Shown here piece by piece: positions 6,232-14,255 of a stretch of DNA of 29,119 nt. Both the position numbers and the translations under genes were made by a program. Origin of the DNA: an uncultured Gemmatimonadota bacterium (lineage in GTDB: Bacteria > Gemmatimonadota > Gemmatimonadetes > Gemmatimonadales > Gemmatimonadaceae); contig CAMLIT010000049.1 of NCBI GenBank assembly GCA_946480295.1, positions 1 to 29,119 of the forward strand. The letters are read 5' to 3'. Each line of letters begins with the position of its first letter. Position 1 is the stretch's first letter. Below the pieces are notes generated by a model. The model had not been told where the DNA came from. It saw only the letters and a list, made by a program, of their open reading frames with translations, and made no database searches.

Positions 6232-8319
6232 ATGCTCGCGCCGCGCACCATCGCGGTCATCGGTGCGTCCACGAAGCCGCACACCATCGGCAATCAGCTC
6301 GTGCGCAACCTGCTGGACGGCGGCTTCACCGGAGCCGTCCACCCGGTGAACCCGCGCGCGCACGCCGTGTGCGGCGTCCGCGCGTATCCGACCATCGCCG
6401 ACGTGCCGGACCGCGTGGACCTCGCGATCGTCGTCGTGCCCAGGGAGCTCGCGCTCGATGTCGCCGAGCAGTGCGGGCGCGCCGGCGTGCGGGCCCTCGT
6501 CGTCATCTCCGCCGGCTTCAAGGAGGCGGGGGCCGGCGGGGCCGCGCGCGAGCGCGAGCTGCTCGCCGTCACCCGGCGCCACGGCATGCGCATGCTCGGC
6601 CCGAACTGCATGGGCGTGATCAACACCGATCCCGCCGTCTCCATGAACGGCACCTTCGCGGCGGCGCTGCCGCCGGCCGGCGGCGCCGCCTTCGTCTCGC
6701 AGTCCGGCGCGCTCGGCGCGAGCATCCTCGACTACGCGCGCACCTACGGCATCGGCATCGCGCAGTTCGTGAGCGTCGGCAACAAGGCCGACGTGAGCAG
6801 CAACGACCTCCTGCTGGCGTGGGAGGACGATCCCGCGGTGAAGGTCATCCTCATGTACGTCGAGAACTTCGGGAACCCGCGCCGCTTCCTGGAGATCGCC
6901 TCGCGCGTGAGCAAGACGAAGCCGATCATCATCGTGAAGTCGGGGAGCTCGCGCGCCGGCGCGCGCGCCGCCTCGTCGCACACCGGCGCGCTCGCCGCGA
7001 GCAACCGCGCGGTCGACGCGCTCCTCGCACAGGCGGGCGTTCTGCGCGCGAGCTCGATGGAGGAGCTCTTCGACATGGCGGCCGCGTTCACCGCCGCCCC
7101 GCTCCCGCGCTCGCGCCGCACGGCGGTCGTCACCAACGCGGGCGGGCCGGGCATCCTTGCCGCCGATGCCCTCGAGAGCTGCGGGCTCGAGCTGGTCGAC
7201 CTCTCGCCGGCCACCGTCGCCGCGCTCGCGCCCCTCTTCCCGCCCGAAGCCTCCATCCGCAATCCGCTCGACATGATCGCGTCGGCGACGCCTCGCGGCT
7301 ATCAGCGGGCGATGGCCGCCGTCCTCGCCGACCCGAACGTGGACGCCGTCATCCCGATCTTCGTCCCGGTGCTGGACGTCCGGCAGGCGCATGTGGCCGA
7401 GGCGGTGGTCGCCGCGGCGAGGGAGCACCCGGAGAAGCCGGTGCTCGGCGTCCTGATGGGGCGCGAGGGGCTGCCGCAGGGGCGGCGCGAGCTCGCCGGG
7501 GCGGGGATCCCGACGTACGTCTTCCCCGAGTCCGCCGCGCGCGCGCTCGCCGCGCTGGATCGCCACCGCGCGTGGGCGACCCGTCCCCCCGTCCGACTCG
7601 AGCCGCTCGCCGTGGATCACGCCGCGGCCGCGGCGCTCCTCGCGGCGGTGCGACGCGACGGTCGCGAGAAGATGACCGAGGTCGAAGCGATCGACCTGCT
7701 CGCCGCGTACGGCATCCCCGTCGCGCCGACCCGGCTGGCGACGTGCGCGGATGCGGCGGGCGAGGCGGCGCGCGCCCTCGGCTTCCCCGTCGCGATGAAG
7801 ATCGTGTCCCCGGACATCTCGCATAAGAGCGACGTCGGCGGCGTGCAGCTCGGGATCGTAACGGAGGACGCCGCGCGTGCCGCGTTCGACGACCTGCTGC
7901 GCCGCGTTGGCCGCAGCGCGCCGGAGGCACGGCTGACCGGGGTGCTCGTCCAGCGGATGGTGAGCGGGGGGAGGGAGACGATCGTCGGCATCTCGCGCGA
8001 CCGGACCTTCGGGCCGCTGGTCATGTTCGGCCTCGGCGGGATCTTCGTCGAGGTGCTGGGCGACGTCGTCTTCCGGATCGCGCCGATCGACATGCGGCAG
8101 GCGGAGGAGATGGTCCGCGGCGTCCGTGGCTGCCGGATGCTGGACGGGATCCGCGGCCAGCCCCCGGTGGACCGCGCCGCGCTCGCGGACGTGATCCGTC
8201 GGGTGGCCCAGCTCGCCGCCGATTTCCCGGAGATCCAGGAGCTGGACGTCAATCCGCTGCTGGCGTTCGAGGAGGGAGCCGTGGCGGTGGACGCGCGCGT
8301 GCGCGTGCGCGCCGACTAG
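6232..8319 (+). CDS. NDP-forming acyl-CoA synthetase (acetate-CoA ligase family)
   Basis: From ATG 6232 the protein has 695 residues, the usual size of this family. It opens MLAPRTIAVIGASTKPHTIG with the CoA-binding Rossmann domain. LGPNCMGVINTDP and FVSQSGALGASILDYA follow, the latter in the succinyl-CoA-ligase-like part. SSHTGALAASNRAVDALL carries the likely phospho-histidine region. A C-terminal ATP-grasp domain contains PVAMKIVSPDISHKSDVGGV and ends IQELDVNPLLAF. It interconverts acyl-CoA and acid with ADP plus phosphate (acetate or other short acids). The frame is also open to ATG 6055, which has a GGAG 9 bp upstream. That would add 59 residues over the structured RNA, with atypical codons, so I prefer 6232; the choice is uncertain. 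Confidence 0.88.
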   Translation: MLAPRTIAVIGASTKPHTIGNQLVRNLLDGGFTGAVHPVNPRAHAVCGVRAYPTIADVPDRVDLAIVVVPRELALDVAEQCGRAGVRALVVISAGFKEAGAGGAARERELLAVTRRHGMRMLGPNCMGVINTDPAVSMNGTFAAALPPAGGAAFVSQSGALGASILDYARTYGIGIAQFVSVGNKADVSSNDLLLAWEDDPAVKVILMYVENFGNPRRFLEIASRVSKTKPIIIVKSGSSRAGARAASSHTGALAASNRAVDALLAQAGVLRASSMEELFDMAAAFTAAPLPRSRRTAVVTNAGGPGILAADALESCGLELVDLSPATVAALAPLFPPEASIRNPLDMIASATPRGYQRAMAAVLADPNVDAVIPIFVPVLDVRQAHVAEAVVAAAREHPEKPVLGVLMGREGLPQGRRELAGAGIPTYVFPESAARALAALDRHRAWATRPPVRLEPLAVDHAAAAALLAAVRRDGREKMTEVEAIDLLAAYGIPVAPTRLATCADAAGEAARALGFPVAMKIVSPDISHKSDVGGVQLGIVTEDAARAAFDDLLRRVGRSAPEARLTGVLVQRMVSGGRETIVGISRDRTFGPLVMFGLGGIFVEVLGDVVFRIAPIDMRQAEEMVRGVRGCRMLDGIRGQPPVDRAALADVIRRVAQLAADFPEIQELDVNPLLAFEEGAVAVDARVRVRAD

Positions 8320-8565
8320 CGCGGCAGTCCTGGTTCAACGCGCGGACAACGGAACGTCCGAGCCGGGTGACAGCCGCGTACGCCGACGCCATGCGGAGTC
8401 AGCAGGCAACTGCCGCGACGGCAAGGCGTTAGGCACGGGTCGCCAAGCCGCCTGACGCTGGTATCGGCCCTGCTTTCGTGACGAGGTGCGACGACCGCAT
8501 TCGGCGTCGCGAATCAGTCTGCACGTGCCGGTCTGGCCGGTCCGTCCAAGTCCAGGAGCCTTTCC
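8320..8565 (+). promoter_or_regulatory. Leader region of outer-membrane protein gene with hairpin
   Basis: No gene is seen in these 246 bp. Near the 3' end, GCGACG-A-CCG and CGGCGTCGC with loop CATT (8488-8510) form a 9-bp stem with one bulge. AGGAG at 8554-8558 is the ribosome site of the gene at 8566. CGTTAGGCAC occurs at 8427-8436 (see findings). GTTCAAC (about 8333) and GTTAGGC look superficially like integron attC ends, but the arms are not symmetric. Confidence 0.4.
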
Positions 8566-9195
8566 ATGCGCCTCTCCGCCTTCCTCGCCGGCGCAGTCGC
8601 GATCACCGCGGCCGCCGCGCCGCTCGCCGCCCAGGCTCCGTCGCCTCGCGCCGCGATCCAGGTGACGCCGTACACCGGCTACATGATCTTCGGCAACTTC
8701 CTCGACGGTCCGCTTGGCACGTCGGTCTCCAACGCGCCCGCGCTGATGTATGGCGCGCAGCTCGGCCTGAAGCTCGCGCCCAACGTGTCGCTCGTCGGCA
8801 ACCTGGCCGAGTCCAACAGCAACGTCCAGGTCGGCGTGCCCATTCTCGGCGGCATGAAGATCGGCAGCAGCGACATGACGCTCTACGACGCCGACCTGCA
8901 GGTCGACCTGCCGCGCAGCGCGTACGCCGGGCTGCCACTGAACCTGTTCGTGCAGGCCGGCGTCGGGGGCATGCACTACAGGGTCAGCGAGTCGTTCGTG
9001 AACACCACGGCGACGAACCTCGCCGGCAACGTCGGCGCGGGCGCGGACATCATGGTCGGGCGGGGGCTCGGGCTGCGGCTGATGGCGAAGGACTACATCG
9101 GCAAGTTCGACTTCCAGGACGCGACCGGGTTCAACGTGAACGGCAACCTCGCGCACAACTGGGCGCTGAACGCCGGGCTGCGCTTCGACTTCTGA
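8566..9195 (+). CDS. Small outer-membrane beta-barrel protein
   Basis: The 209-residue protein has a clear signal peptide (MRLSAFLAGAVAITAAAAPLAAQA). Alternating hydrophobic/polar strands rich in Gly and aromatic residues follow (VTPYTGYMIFGNFL, ALMYGAQLGLKLAPN, LNLFVQAGVGGMHY, LALRLMAKDY-like). It ends LNAGLRFDF; the terminal Phe is the outer-membrane insertion signal. These features suit a porin-like or OmpA/OmpW-type 8-strand barrel. No ligand can be deduced. AGGAG is placed 7 bp before the ATG. The gene stands alone, with an 89-bp gap to the next gene on the same strand. Confidence 0.85.
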   Translation: MRLSAFLAGAVAITAAAAPLAAQAPSPRAAIQVTPYTGYMIFGNFLDGPLGTSVSNAPALMYGAQLGLKLAPNVSLVGNLAESNSNVQVGVPILGGMKIGSSDMTLYDADLQVDLPRSAYAGLPLNLFVQAGVGGMHYRVSESFVNTTATNLAGNVGAGADIMVGRGLGLRLMAKDYIGKFDFQDATGFNVNGNLAHNWALNAGLRFDF

Positions 9196-9284
9196 TCCGC
9201 CGCGGGCCGCGGGACGACGCCCCGGTCCGCGCGGCAGCCATCTTGCTTCTGCGGCTGTCAGCCAGACCTTACCGCCGACGCACG

Positions 9285-9779
9285 ATGCCCACGTCCAAGC
9301 GCACCAAGGCCCCGCGCACGCGACCCTCGATAGAGACGCCGCGTCCCGCTCCACTCGACGCCCTCCGGCAGATCGCCGATGCCCTCTGCCGTGCGGCGTC
9401 GGAGTGCGCGCACCAGCACGACCGCTTCGCCCGGCTCCTGGAGGACGAGTCCTCGCTCCCCGTCGAGTCGCTGTCGGCCCAGGAGATCTGTGGCATGTGC
9501 GATCACTCGATCGCCGAGCTCGCCGCGGAGTACGAGCGCGTCGCCGCCGGCGTCGAGCCGCCCGAGCAGGGCGAGTGGTGGCGCCGGGCCAACGCGCTCT
9601 GGCAGGCGAGCCGCGACTACGCGCGGCGGCACCGCCTCTGTGACGAGATGACGCGGCGCCTGCGCGGGAAGCACACGCCGCAGGAGCTCTGGCAGCTCGA
9701 GATCGAGTTCGAGCTCGAGGCGTCCGCGCTCCTCGCGCTGCGGCAGGCGTGCGAGGCCTACCGGAAGGCGCGCGGCTGA
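9285..9779 (+). CDS. Hypothetical protein, helical, 164 aa
   Basis: I do not recognise the family. The protein begins with about 25 basic and Pro/Thr-rich residues. After that it is Ala/Leu/Glu-rich and predicted helical, with a CGMCDHS cysteine pair in the middle and paired Trp residues (EWWRRANALWQASRDYARR). Codon usage is typical of neighbouring genes, with G or C nearly always in third position, and the frame has stops where expected, which supports it being real. There is no signal peptide or membrane segment. No good ribosome site is seen before ATG 9285. It is convergent with the small membrane gene at 9793-10047. Confidence 0.7.
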   Translation: MPTSKRTKAPRTRPSIETPRPAPLDALRQIADALCRAASECAHQHDRFARLLEDESSLPVESLSAQEICGMCDHSIAELAAEYERVAAGVEPPEQGEWWRRANALWQASRDYARRHRLCDEMTRRLRGKHTPQELWQLEIEFELEASALLALRQACEAYRKARG

Positions 9780-9792
9780 GGGGCGGCCGCCA

Positions 9793-10047
9793 TCACGCCG
9801 GTTCCTTCGTGCGGTCCGCGAGGAGCTTCGTCGTGAAGCGCTGGCCCTCCGAGATGCGCTCCACCTCGACGGACACCGCGTCCACCGCCTGCTCGATGCG
9901 CACGAGCCGCTCCTCGAGGCGCTGGAGCTGCGCGGGATCGGAAGTGCCGCGCGGCCGATTCACGAAGATGTTGGCCAGCTTGACGACCGTCGTGGACACG
10001 ACGGCGAGCGCCACCACCGTCGTCGCGAACTCCAGGGGTTGAATCAT
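9793..10047 (-). CDS. Small membrane protein with coiled coil, 84 aa
   Basis: The protein has one N-terminal transmembrane helix (PLEFATTVVALAVVSTTVVKLANIFV). A linker leads to a heptad-like helix (LQRLEERLVRIEQAVDAVSVEVERISEGQRF) and a polar tail. The layout is that of small PspB-like or DUF-type membrane scaffold proteins, but I cannot assign a family. The start ATG at 10045-10047 has GGAGG 6 bp upstream, far better than longer alternatives. It diverges from the SET gene; TAGGGT on the minus strand at 10105-10100 could be its -10 element, though no matching -35 was found. Confidence 0.75.
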   Translation of the reverse strand: MIQPLEFATTVVALAVVSTTVVKLANIFVNRPRGTSDPAQLQRLEERLVRIEQAVDAVSVEVERISEGQRFTTKLLADRTKEPA

Positions 10048-10199
10048 GCGTTGCCTCCACGGGGTGAAGCGCCGCGGAACGGCGCGAGCGGGACGGGCGA
10101 CCCTACGGCGGTGCGGACGTGAATGTGTCGCGCGTCCGCTACCGTCAGTCAACCGGCCGATGCAGTTTTCATCCCTTCGCCAACACTGAAAGGGAGCAG

Positions 10200-10850
10200 A
10201 TGCCGAAGGCCGCCGGAAAGAGGAAGCGCACGCCAGCCGAACGTCCCCGCAAGTCAACCACGCGGCGCGAGGCGCCGTCCGCCGAGCCGCCGCAGGAGAA
10301 CGAGTGGTTCGAGCTCCGGCGGTCGCCGATCCAGGGGCTCGGCGCCTTCGCGCGGAAGCCGATCCCGAAGGGCACGCGCATCATCGAGTACACCGGCGAG
10401 CGGATCTCGAACGCCGAGGCCGATCGGCGCTACGACGACGCGAAGATGGGGCGCCACCACACCTTCCTCTTCACCCTGACGAGTCGCACGATCGTCGACG
10501 CGGCGGTGGGGGGGAACGAGGCGCGGTTCATCAATCACTCCTGCGATCCGAACTGCGAAGCGGTGATCGACGGCGGCCGCATCTGGATCGAGGCCATCGA
10601 GCGGATCGCCGAGGGCGCGGAGCTCGTCTACGACTACCAGTACGAGCACGACGAGAGCTACACGCAGGAGGACCTCGATTGGTACGCGTGCCGCTGCGGC
10701 GCCCCGAACTGCCGCGGCACCATCGTCAAGGTGAATCCGCGCCTCCTCGCGAAGATGCGGGCGCGGGAGCGCGCGCGGGAGCGCTCGAAGCAGCGCGTCG
10801 CCGAGCGTGGCCGGCGCAGGACGGGCGGTGGAGGGAAGCGGTCGTCGTGA
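10200..10850 (+). CDS. SET-domain protein-lysine methyltransferase
   Basis: The 216-residue protein has a basic N-terminal tail (1-33) and a full SET domain. FELRRSPIQGLGAFA (about 37-51), GTRIIEYTGERIS (58-70), the hallmark RFINHSCDPNCEA (109-121) and ELVYDYQY (141-148) are all present. A post-SET CRCGAPNCRGT (164-174) supplies the zinc-binding cysteines. A very basic Arg-rich C-terminus ends the protein. Such proteins transfer methyl groups from S-adenosylmethionine to lysines; all catalytic landmarks are present, so it should be active. Bacterial substrates are mostly unknown; the basic tails suggest a nucleic-acid or ribosome partner. AGGGAG sits just before ATG 10200. Its TGA overlaps the GTG start of the next gene. 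Confidence 0.92.
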   Translation: MPKAAGKRKRTPAERPRKSTTRREAPSAEPPQENEWFELRRSPIQGLGAFARKPIPKGTRIIEYTGERISNAEADRRYDDAKMGRHHTFLFTLTSRTIVDAAVGGNEARFINHSCDPNCEAVIDGGRIWIEAIERIAEGAELVYDYQYEHDESYTQEDLDWYACRCGAPNCRGTIVKVNPRLLAKMRARERARERSKQRVAERGRRRTGGGGKRSS

Positions 10851-11737
10851 TCGGCGCGGCGGCGCGGGCGCTCCTCGCGGGCATCGTGGACTACGCCGGC
10901 CTGTTCCCACCGGCCGGTCTCGACATGCGCTCGGCGGTGGGGAACTACGCGCGCTATCTCGCCAGCGAGGACGCGTGGGCGCTCGGCCGACTCGTCGTGC
11001 CCGCCGCGCGCCTCGAGGAGTTCGCCGCCGCGAAGGCGAGCCTGCCGGGGCAGGGGACGGCGGCGGCCGAGTGGCGGCTGAGCGCCACCCTGGGAGCCGA
11101 CGTGCCGGCGGAGCTCGATCGCGTGCGACGCTTCAATCGCGCGCACGCTGGCCTGGGGGTCGTGGACGTCGTGGAGGCACAGCTCGACAGCGCGGAGGCG
11201 ATCGCGTCCACGGTTGCGACCGCGCGCGGCCTCGACCTGTTCGTGGAGGTGCCCGTGCGGGAGGACCCGAAACCGCTCCTGCAGGCCGTCCGCGACGGCG
11301 GCGCGAAGGCGAAGATCCGCACTGGCGGGATCACCCCCGATGCGTTCCCACCGACGGAGGCAGTCGCGCGCTTCCTGCGCGGCTGCCGCGAGCTCGGCCT
11401 CGCGTTCAAGGCGACGGCCGGCCTCCATCATCCCGTGCGGGGACTCTATCCGTTGACGTACGAGGCCGGCGCCGCGTGCGCGACGATGTACGGCTTCCTC
11501 AACGTGCTCGTCGCCGCCGCCCTCGTCGCCAACGAAGCCGGCGACGAGGCGGTGTGCACGGCGCTCGAGTGGAGCGACGCGGCGGCGGTGCGCGTCGAGA
11601 GCGACGCGATCGAGCTCGCCGGGGCGCGCGTCGGCGCGGGAGAGCTGCGCGGACTGCGCGAGCGATTCGCCATCTCGTTCGGCTCGTGCTCCTTCCGCGA
11701 GCCGATGGACGAGCTGCGGGCGGCGGGGCTGCTCTGA
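10847..11737 (+). CDS. Conserved protein of unknown function linked to fumarylacetoacetase, 296 aa
   Basis: The chosen start is GTG 10847, overlapping the SET stop as GTGA. The ORF begins VIGAAARALLAGIVDYAGLFPPAGLDM. Later come LDLFVEVPV, KAKIRTGGITPDAFPP, LAFKATAGLHHPVRG and YGFLNVLVAAALVA, spaced like the strands of a TIM-barrel. The KIRTGG and KATAGLHHP segments look like active-site loops. I recall similar proteins only as uncharacterised neighbours of fumarylacetoacetase and name no function. Its TGA overlaps the ATG of that gene by one base, so the two are translationally coupled. A role in aromatic amino-acid breakdown or in handling a reactive intermediate is an inference from context. 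Confidence 0.85.
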   Translation: MIGAAARALLAGIVDYAGLFPPAGLDMRSAVGNYARYLASEDAWALGRLVVPAARLEEFAAAKASLPGQGTAAAEWRLSATLGADVPAELDRVRRFNRAHAGLGVVDVVEAQLDSAEAIASTVATARGLDLFVEVPVREDPKPLLQAVRDGGAKAKIRTGGITPDAFPPTEAVARFLRGCRELGLAFKATAGLHHPVRGLYPLTYEAGAACATMYGFLNVLVAAALVANEAGDEAVCTALEWSDAAAVRVESDAIELAGARVGAGELRGLRERFAISFGSCSFREPMDELRAAGLL

Positions 11738-13068
11738 TGGCTCGTCTCGACGAGACGCATCGCGCCGACCTGCGGTCGTGGGTCGAGTCGGCGAACGAGC
11801 CGGGGACCGATTTCCCGATCCAGAACCTGCCTCTGGGCGTCTTCCGGCGCGCGGGCGCGGGCGAGGCGCCGCGCGTCGGCGTGGCGATCGGCGACCGGAT
11901 CGTGGACGTCCCCGCGTGCGCGCGCGAGGGGCTGCTCCCGCCCGACTGCCTCGCCGCCGCCGAGCGCTGCGCCTCGCCGCGGCTCAACGACCTCGCCGCG
12001 CTGGGGCGCGAGGCGGTGGACGCGCTCCGGGGCGGGCTCACCGCGCTCCTGCGCGAGGACGCCCCCGCGCGTCGCCGGGTCCGTTCGCTCGGCGAGCGGA
12101 TCCTCGTGCCCGCGGCGGAGGCGGAGCTGCTGCTCCCGATCGAGGTGGGCGACTACACCGACTTCTACAGCTCGATCGTCCACGCGACGAACCTCGGCAG
12201 CATGTTCCGGCCGGACAATCCGCTGCTGCCGAACTACAAGTACGTGCCGATCGGGTATCACGGCCGCGCGTCGTCCATCGTCCCGAGCGGCACGCGGGTG
12301 CGCCGCCCGCGCGGCCAGCTGCGCGAGGACGCGAGCGCGCCGCCGGTGTTCGCGCCCTCCCGGCGCCTCGACTACGAGCTGGAGATGGGCATCGTCGTCG
12401 GCACCGGGAACGCGTTAGGCACGCCGGTCCCCGTCGGCGAGGCGGAGCGGCACCTCTTCGGGTTCTGCCTCGTCAACGACTGGTCGGCGCGGGACATCCA
12501 GGCGTGGGAGTACCAACCGCTCGGTCCCTTCCTCGCCAAGAACTTCGCGACGACGGTCTCGCCGTGGGTGGTGACGGTGGCCGCGCTGGAGCCGTATCGC
12601 GCGCCGGCGTACCGGCGGCCCGAGGGCGATCCCGCGCCGCTGCCCCACCTGCTCGAGGAGCGCGACCAGCGCGAGGGCGCCTTCGACGTCACGCTCGAGG
12701 TCCAGCTGCGCACGGCCGCCATGCGCGACCGTGGCGAGGCCCCCGTGCGGCTCTGCCGCACGAGCCTCACGCAGATGTACTGGACCCCGGCGCAGCTCGT
12801 CGCGCATCACACGAGCAACGGCTGCAATCTCCAACCCGGGGACCTCCTGGCGAGCGGCACGATCTCCGGCCCGGAGCGGGGCGAGCGCGGCTCGCTGATG
12901 GAGCTGGCGTGGCGCGGCACGGAGCCGCTGTCCCTGCCCGGCGGCGAGACGCGCGCGTTCCTGCAGGACGGCGACGAGGTGATCATGCGCGCGTACTGCG
13001 AGGGCGACGGGCGCGCGCGCATCGGCTTCGGCGAGTGCCGCGGCATCGTCGAGCCCGCGATCGGCTGA
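11737..13068 (+). CDS. fahA: Fumarylacetoacetase
   Basis: The 443-residue enzyme hydrolyses 4-fumarylacetoacetate to fumarate and acetoacetate, the last step of tyrosine and homogentisate breakdown. The N-terminal SH3-like domain is followed by the FAH fold. DYTDFYSSIVHATNLGSMFR, LLPNYKYVPIGYHGRASSI, LDYELEMGIVVG, FGFCLVNDWSARDIQAWEY, PLGPFLAKNFATTVSPWVV and ASGTISGP are all typical, and the metal-binding Asp and Glu positions are kept. ATG 11737 overlaps the previous stop by one base. No other genes of the pathway (homogentisate dioxygenase, HPPD) are in the window. Codons 226-229 include the recurring CGTTAGGCAC word at 12413. Confidence 0.95.
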   Translation: MARLDETHRADLRSWVESANEPGTDFPIQNLPLGVFRRAGAGEAPRVGVAIGDRIVDVPACAREGLLPPDCLAAAERCASPRLNDLAALGREAVDALRGGLTALLREDAPARRRVRSLGERILVPAAEAELLLPIEVGDYTDFYSSIVHATNLGSMFRPDNPLLPNYKYVPIGYHGRASSIVPSGTRVRRPRGQLREDASAPPVFAPSRRLDYELEMGIVVGTGNALGTPVPVGEAERHLFGFCLVNDWSARDIQAWEYQPLGPFLAKNFATTVSPWVVTVAALEPYRAPAYRRPEGDPAPLPHLLEERDQREGAFDVTLEVQLRTAAMRDRGEAPVRLCRTSLTQMYWTPAQLVAHHTSNGCNLQPGDLLASGTISGPERGERGSLMELAWRGTEPLSLPGGETRAFLQDGDEVIMRAYCEGDGRARIGFGECRGIVEPAIG

Positions 13069-13110
13069 CGAATCCACGCCGCGGCGCGTCGACCCCGCCG
13101 GCGCGGTCCC

Positions 13111-13935
13111 CTACTTCGCCGGCTTCACGATCAGCGTCTGCCCGATGCGGATCCGGTTGTTCGGCAGCCGGTTCCACTGCTGCAGCCGCTGCGGCGTCGT
13201 GTTCCAGCGGGCGGCGATGGTGGAGAGGGCGTCGCCGCGGCGCACGGTGTACAGGCGCGCCTTGCGCGCCTCGACCGTCGCGGCGCGGACCAGCGCGTCG
13301 ACGTGCGCACGGCGCGCGGCGAGCCGGGCGCCCAGCGCGCGCAGCGCGGCGTCGCGGGCGTCGACCGCGGTGAGCAGCAGCTCGGCGCGCGGCCAGGCCT
13401 GCGACGGCACGCCGAGCCGCAGCGTCTCGTGTGGCGCCCTGATGACGATCGCCTTCGCCAGGCCGAAGAACGTGCGCCCCGCCGACACGTGCACGACGGT
13501 GTCGATCGGGAAGTCGCGCTCCGTGAACGTCGGTGGCTCGTCTGGCGCGGCGAGCATGTCCGCCGGTTCGAGGCCGAGGAAGAGCAGCCGTCGGTCGGTG
13601 AGGACGAGGAGGCCGCGAGTGGCGCGGAAGTAGTCGAGCGCCGGGCGCTGGAACACGGAGACCTCGCGCACGACGCGCTCGCCGCGCGCGAGGGTGTTCA
13701 GGCGCAGCTCGCGCTCGGCGATGGTGCGCGCGTCGCGCGGCTCGGAGGTCACGGTCGAGTAGACGAACTCCGCGACCAGTGCGACGAGCACGAGCGCGGC
13801 GAACCAGGCCGCGTATTTCGCCGCCGGCGGCAGCCGGCGGCGTCGCCTCGCCCGACGGCTCTGCCGCTTCCACGCGGGCGCAGCGGCGCTCCGTGGGCGG
13901 TGGGCCGAGAGGGGAGTGCTCATTTCGATGTCCAT
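13111..13935 (-). CDS. Membrane-anchored LysM-domain protein
   Basis: About 274 residues from ATG 13935; ATG 13923 or 13971 are possible starts, and none has a strong ribosome site. A basic segment leads into one transmembrane helix (YAAWFAALVLVALVAEFVYS). An uncharacterised domain of about 170 residues follows (DYFRATRGLLVLTDRRLLFLGLEP, FPIDTVVHVSAGRTFFGLAKAIVIR), resembling PH-like bacterial domains. It ends with a LysM module, LYTVRRGDALSTIAARWN and NRIRIGQTLIVKPAK. LysM binds N-acetylglucosamine of peptidoglycan, so the protein probably spans from inner membrane to wall. It lies opposite a lytic transglycosylase gene, giving a cell-wall theme. It is convergent with fahA. Confidence 0.85.
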   Translation of the reverse strand: MDIEMSTPLSAHRPRSAAAPAWKRQSRRARRRRRLPPAAKYAAWFAALVLVALVAEFVYSTVTSEPRDARTIAERELRLNTLARGERVVREVSVFQRPALDYFRATRGLLVLTDRRLLFLGLEPADMLAAPDEPPTFTERDFPIDTVVHVSAGRTFFGLAKAIVIRAPHETLRLGVPSQAWPRAELLLTAVDARDAALRALGARLAARRAHVDALVRAATVEARKARLYTVRRGDALSTIAARWNTTPQRLQQWNRLPNNRIRIGQTLIVKPAK

Positions 13936-14065
13936 GTCAGAGATCGGCGCGCGGGCGCGCGACGGCGGCAACGGGCCAACTGGCGAGTCGCACTGCCGTC
14001 ATGGAAAAAACAATGCCGCGCGATTGAAGGTTCCGTCGCGCCGGAGCGTCCCGGTGCATCCGTGG

Positions 14066-14094
14066 TTGCTCGACTTCGTGTCATGCACTAAGAT
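14066..14094 (+). promoter_or_regulatory. Possible sigma70-type promoter of lytic transglycosylase gene
   Basis: TTGCTC (14066-14071) is followed after exactly 17 bp by TAAGAT (14089-14094). The match is 3/6 and 4/6 to the consensus with ideal spacing. A second AT-rich patch, TATTATA, lies at 14124-14130. The region 13936-14255 is otherwise without a gene. Confidence 0.4.
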
Positions 14095-14255
14095 GAGGCA
14101 GCGGCCAAGGCATTGCCTGTCAATATTATAGCTGAGCTCGCCTGCCGCCTGGAACCTCGAGTCCGCTCGTGCCCTGTCGCGCGAGTGGTGGGCCGCGCAC
14201 CTCGCCGGCCGTTCCTGGCCGACTCCGTCTCACCACGCCTCCGGAGGAGCTTCCG

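Noticed and set aside
8333..8434. Integron attC-like pair GTTCAAC and GTTAGGC
   Set aside because: Spacing is plausible, but the inner arms are not symmetric and no integrase or cassette structure is present.
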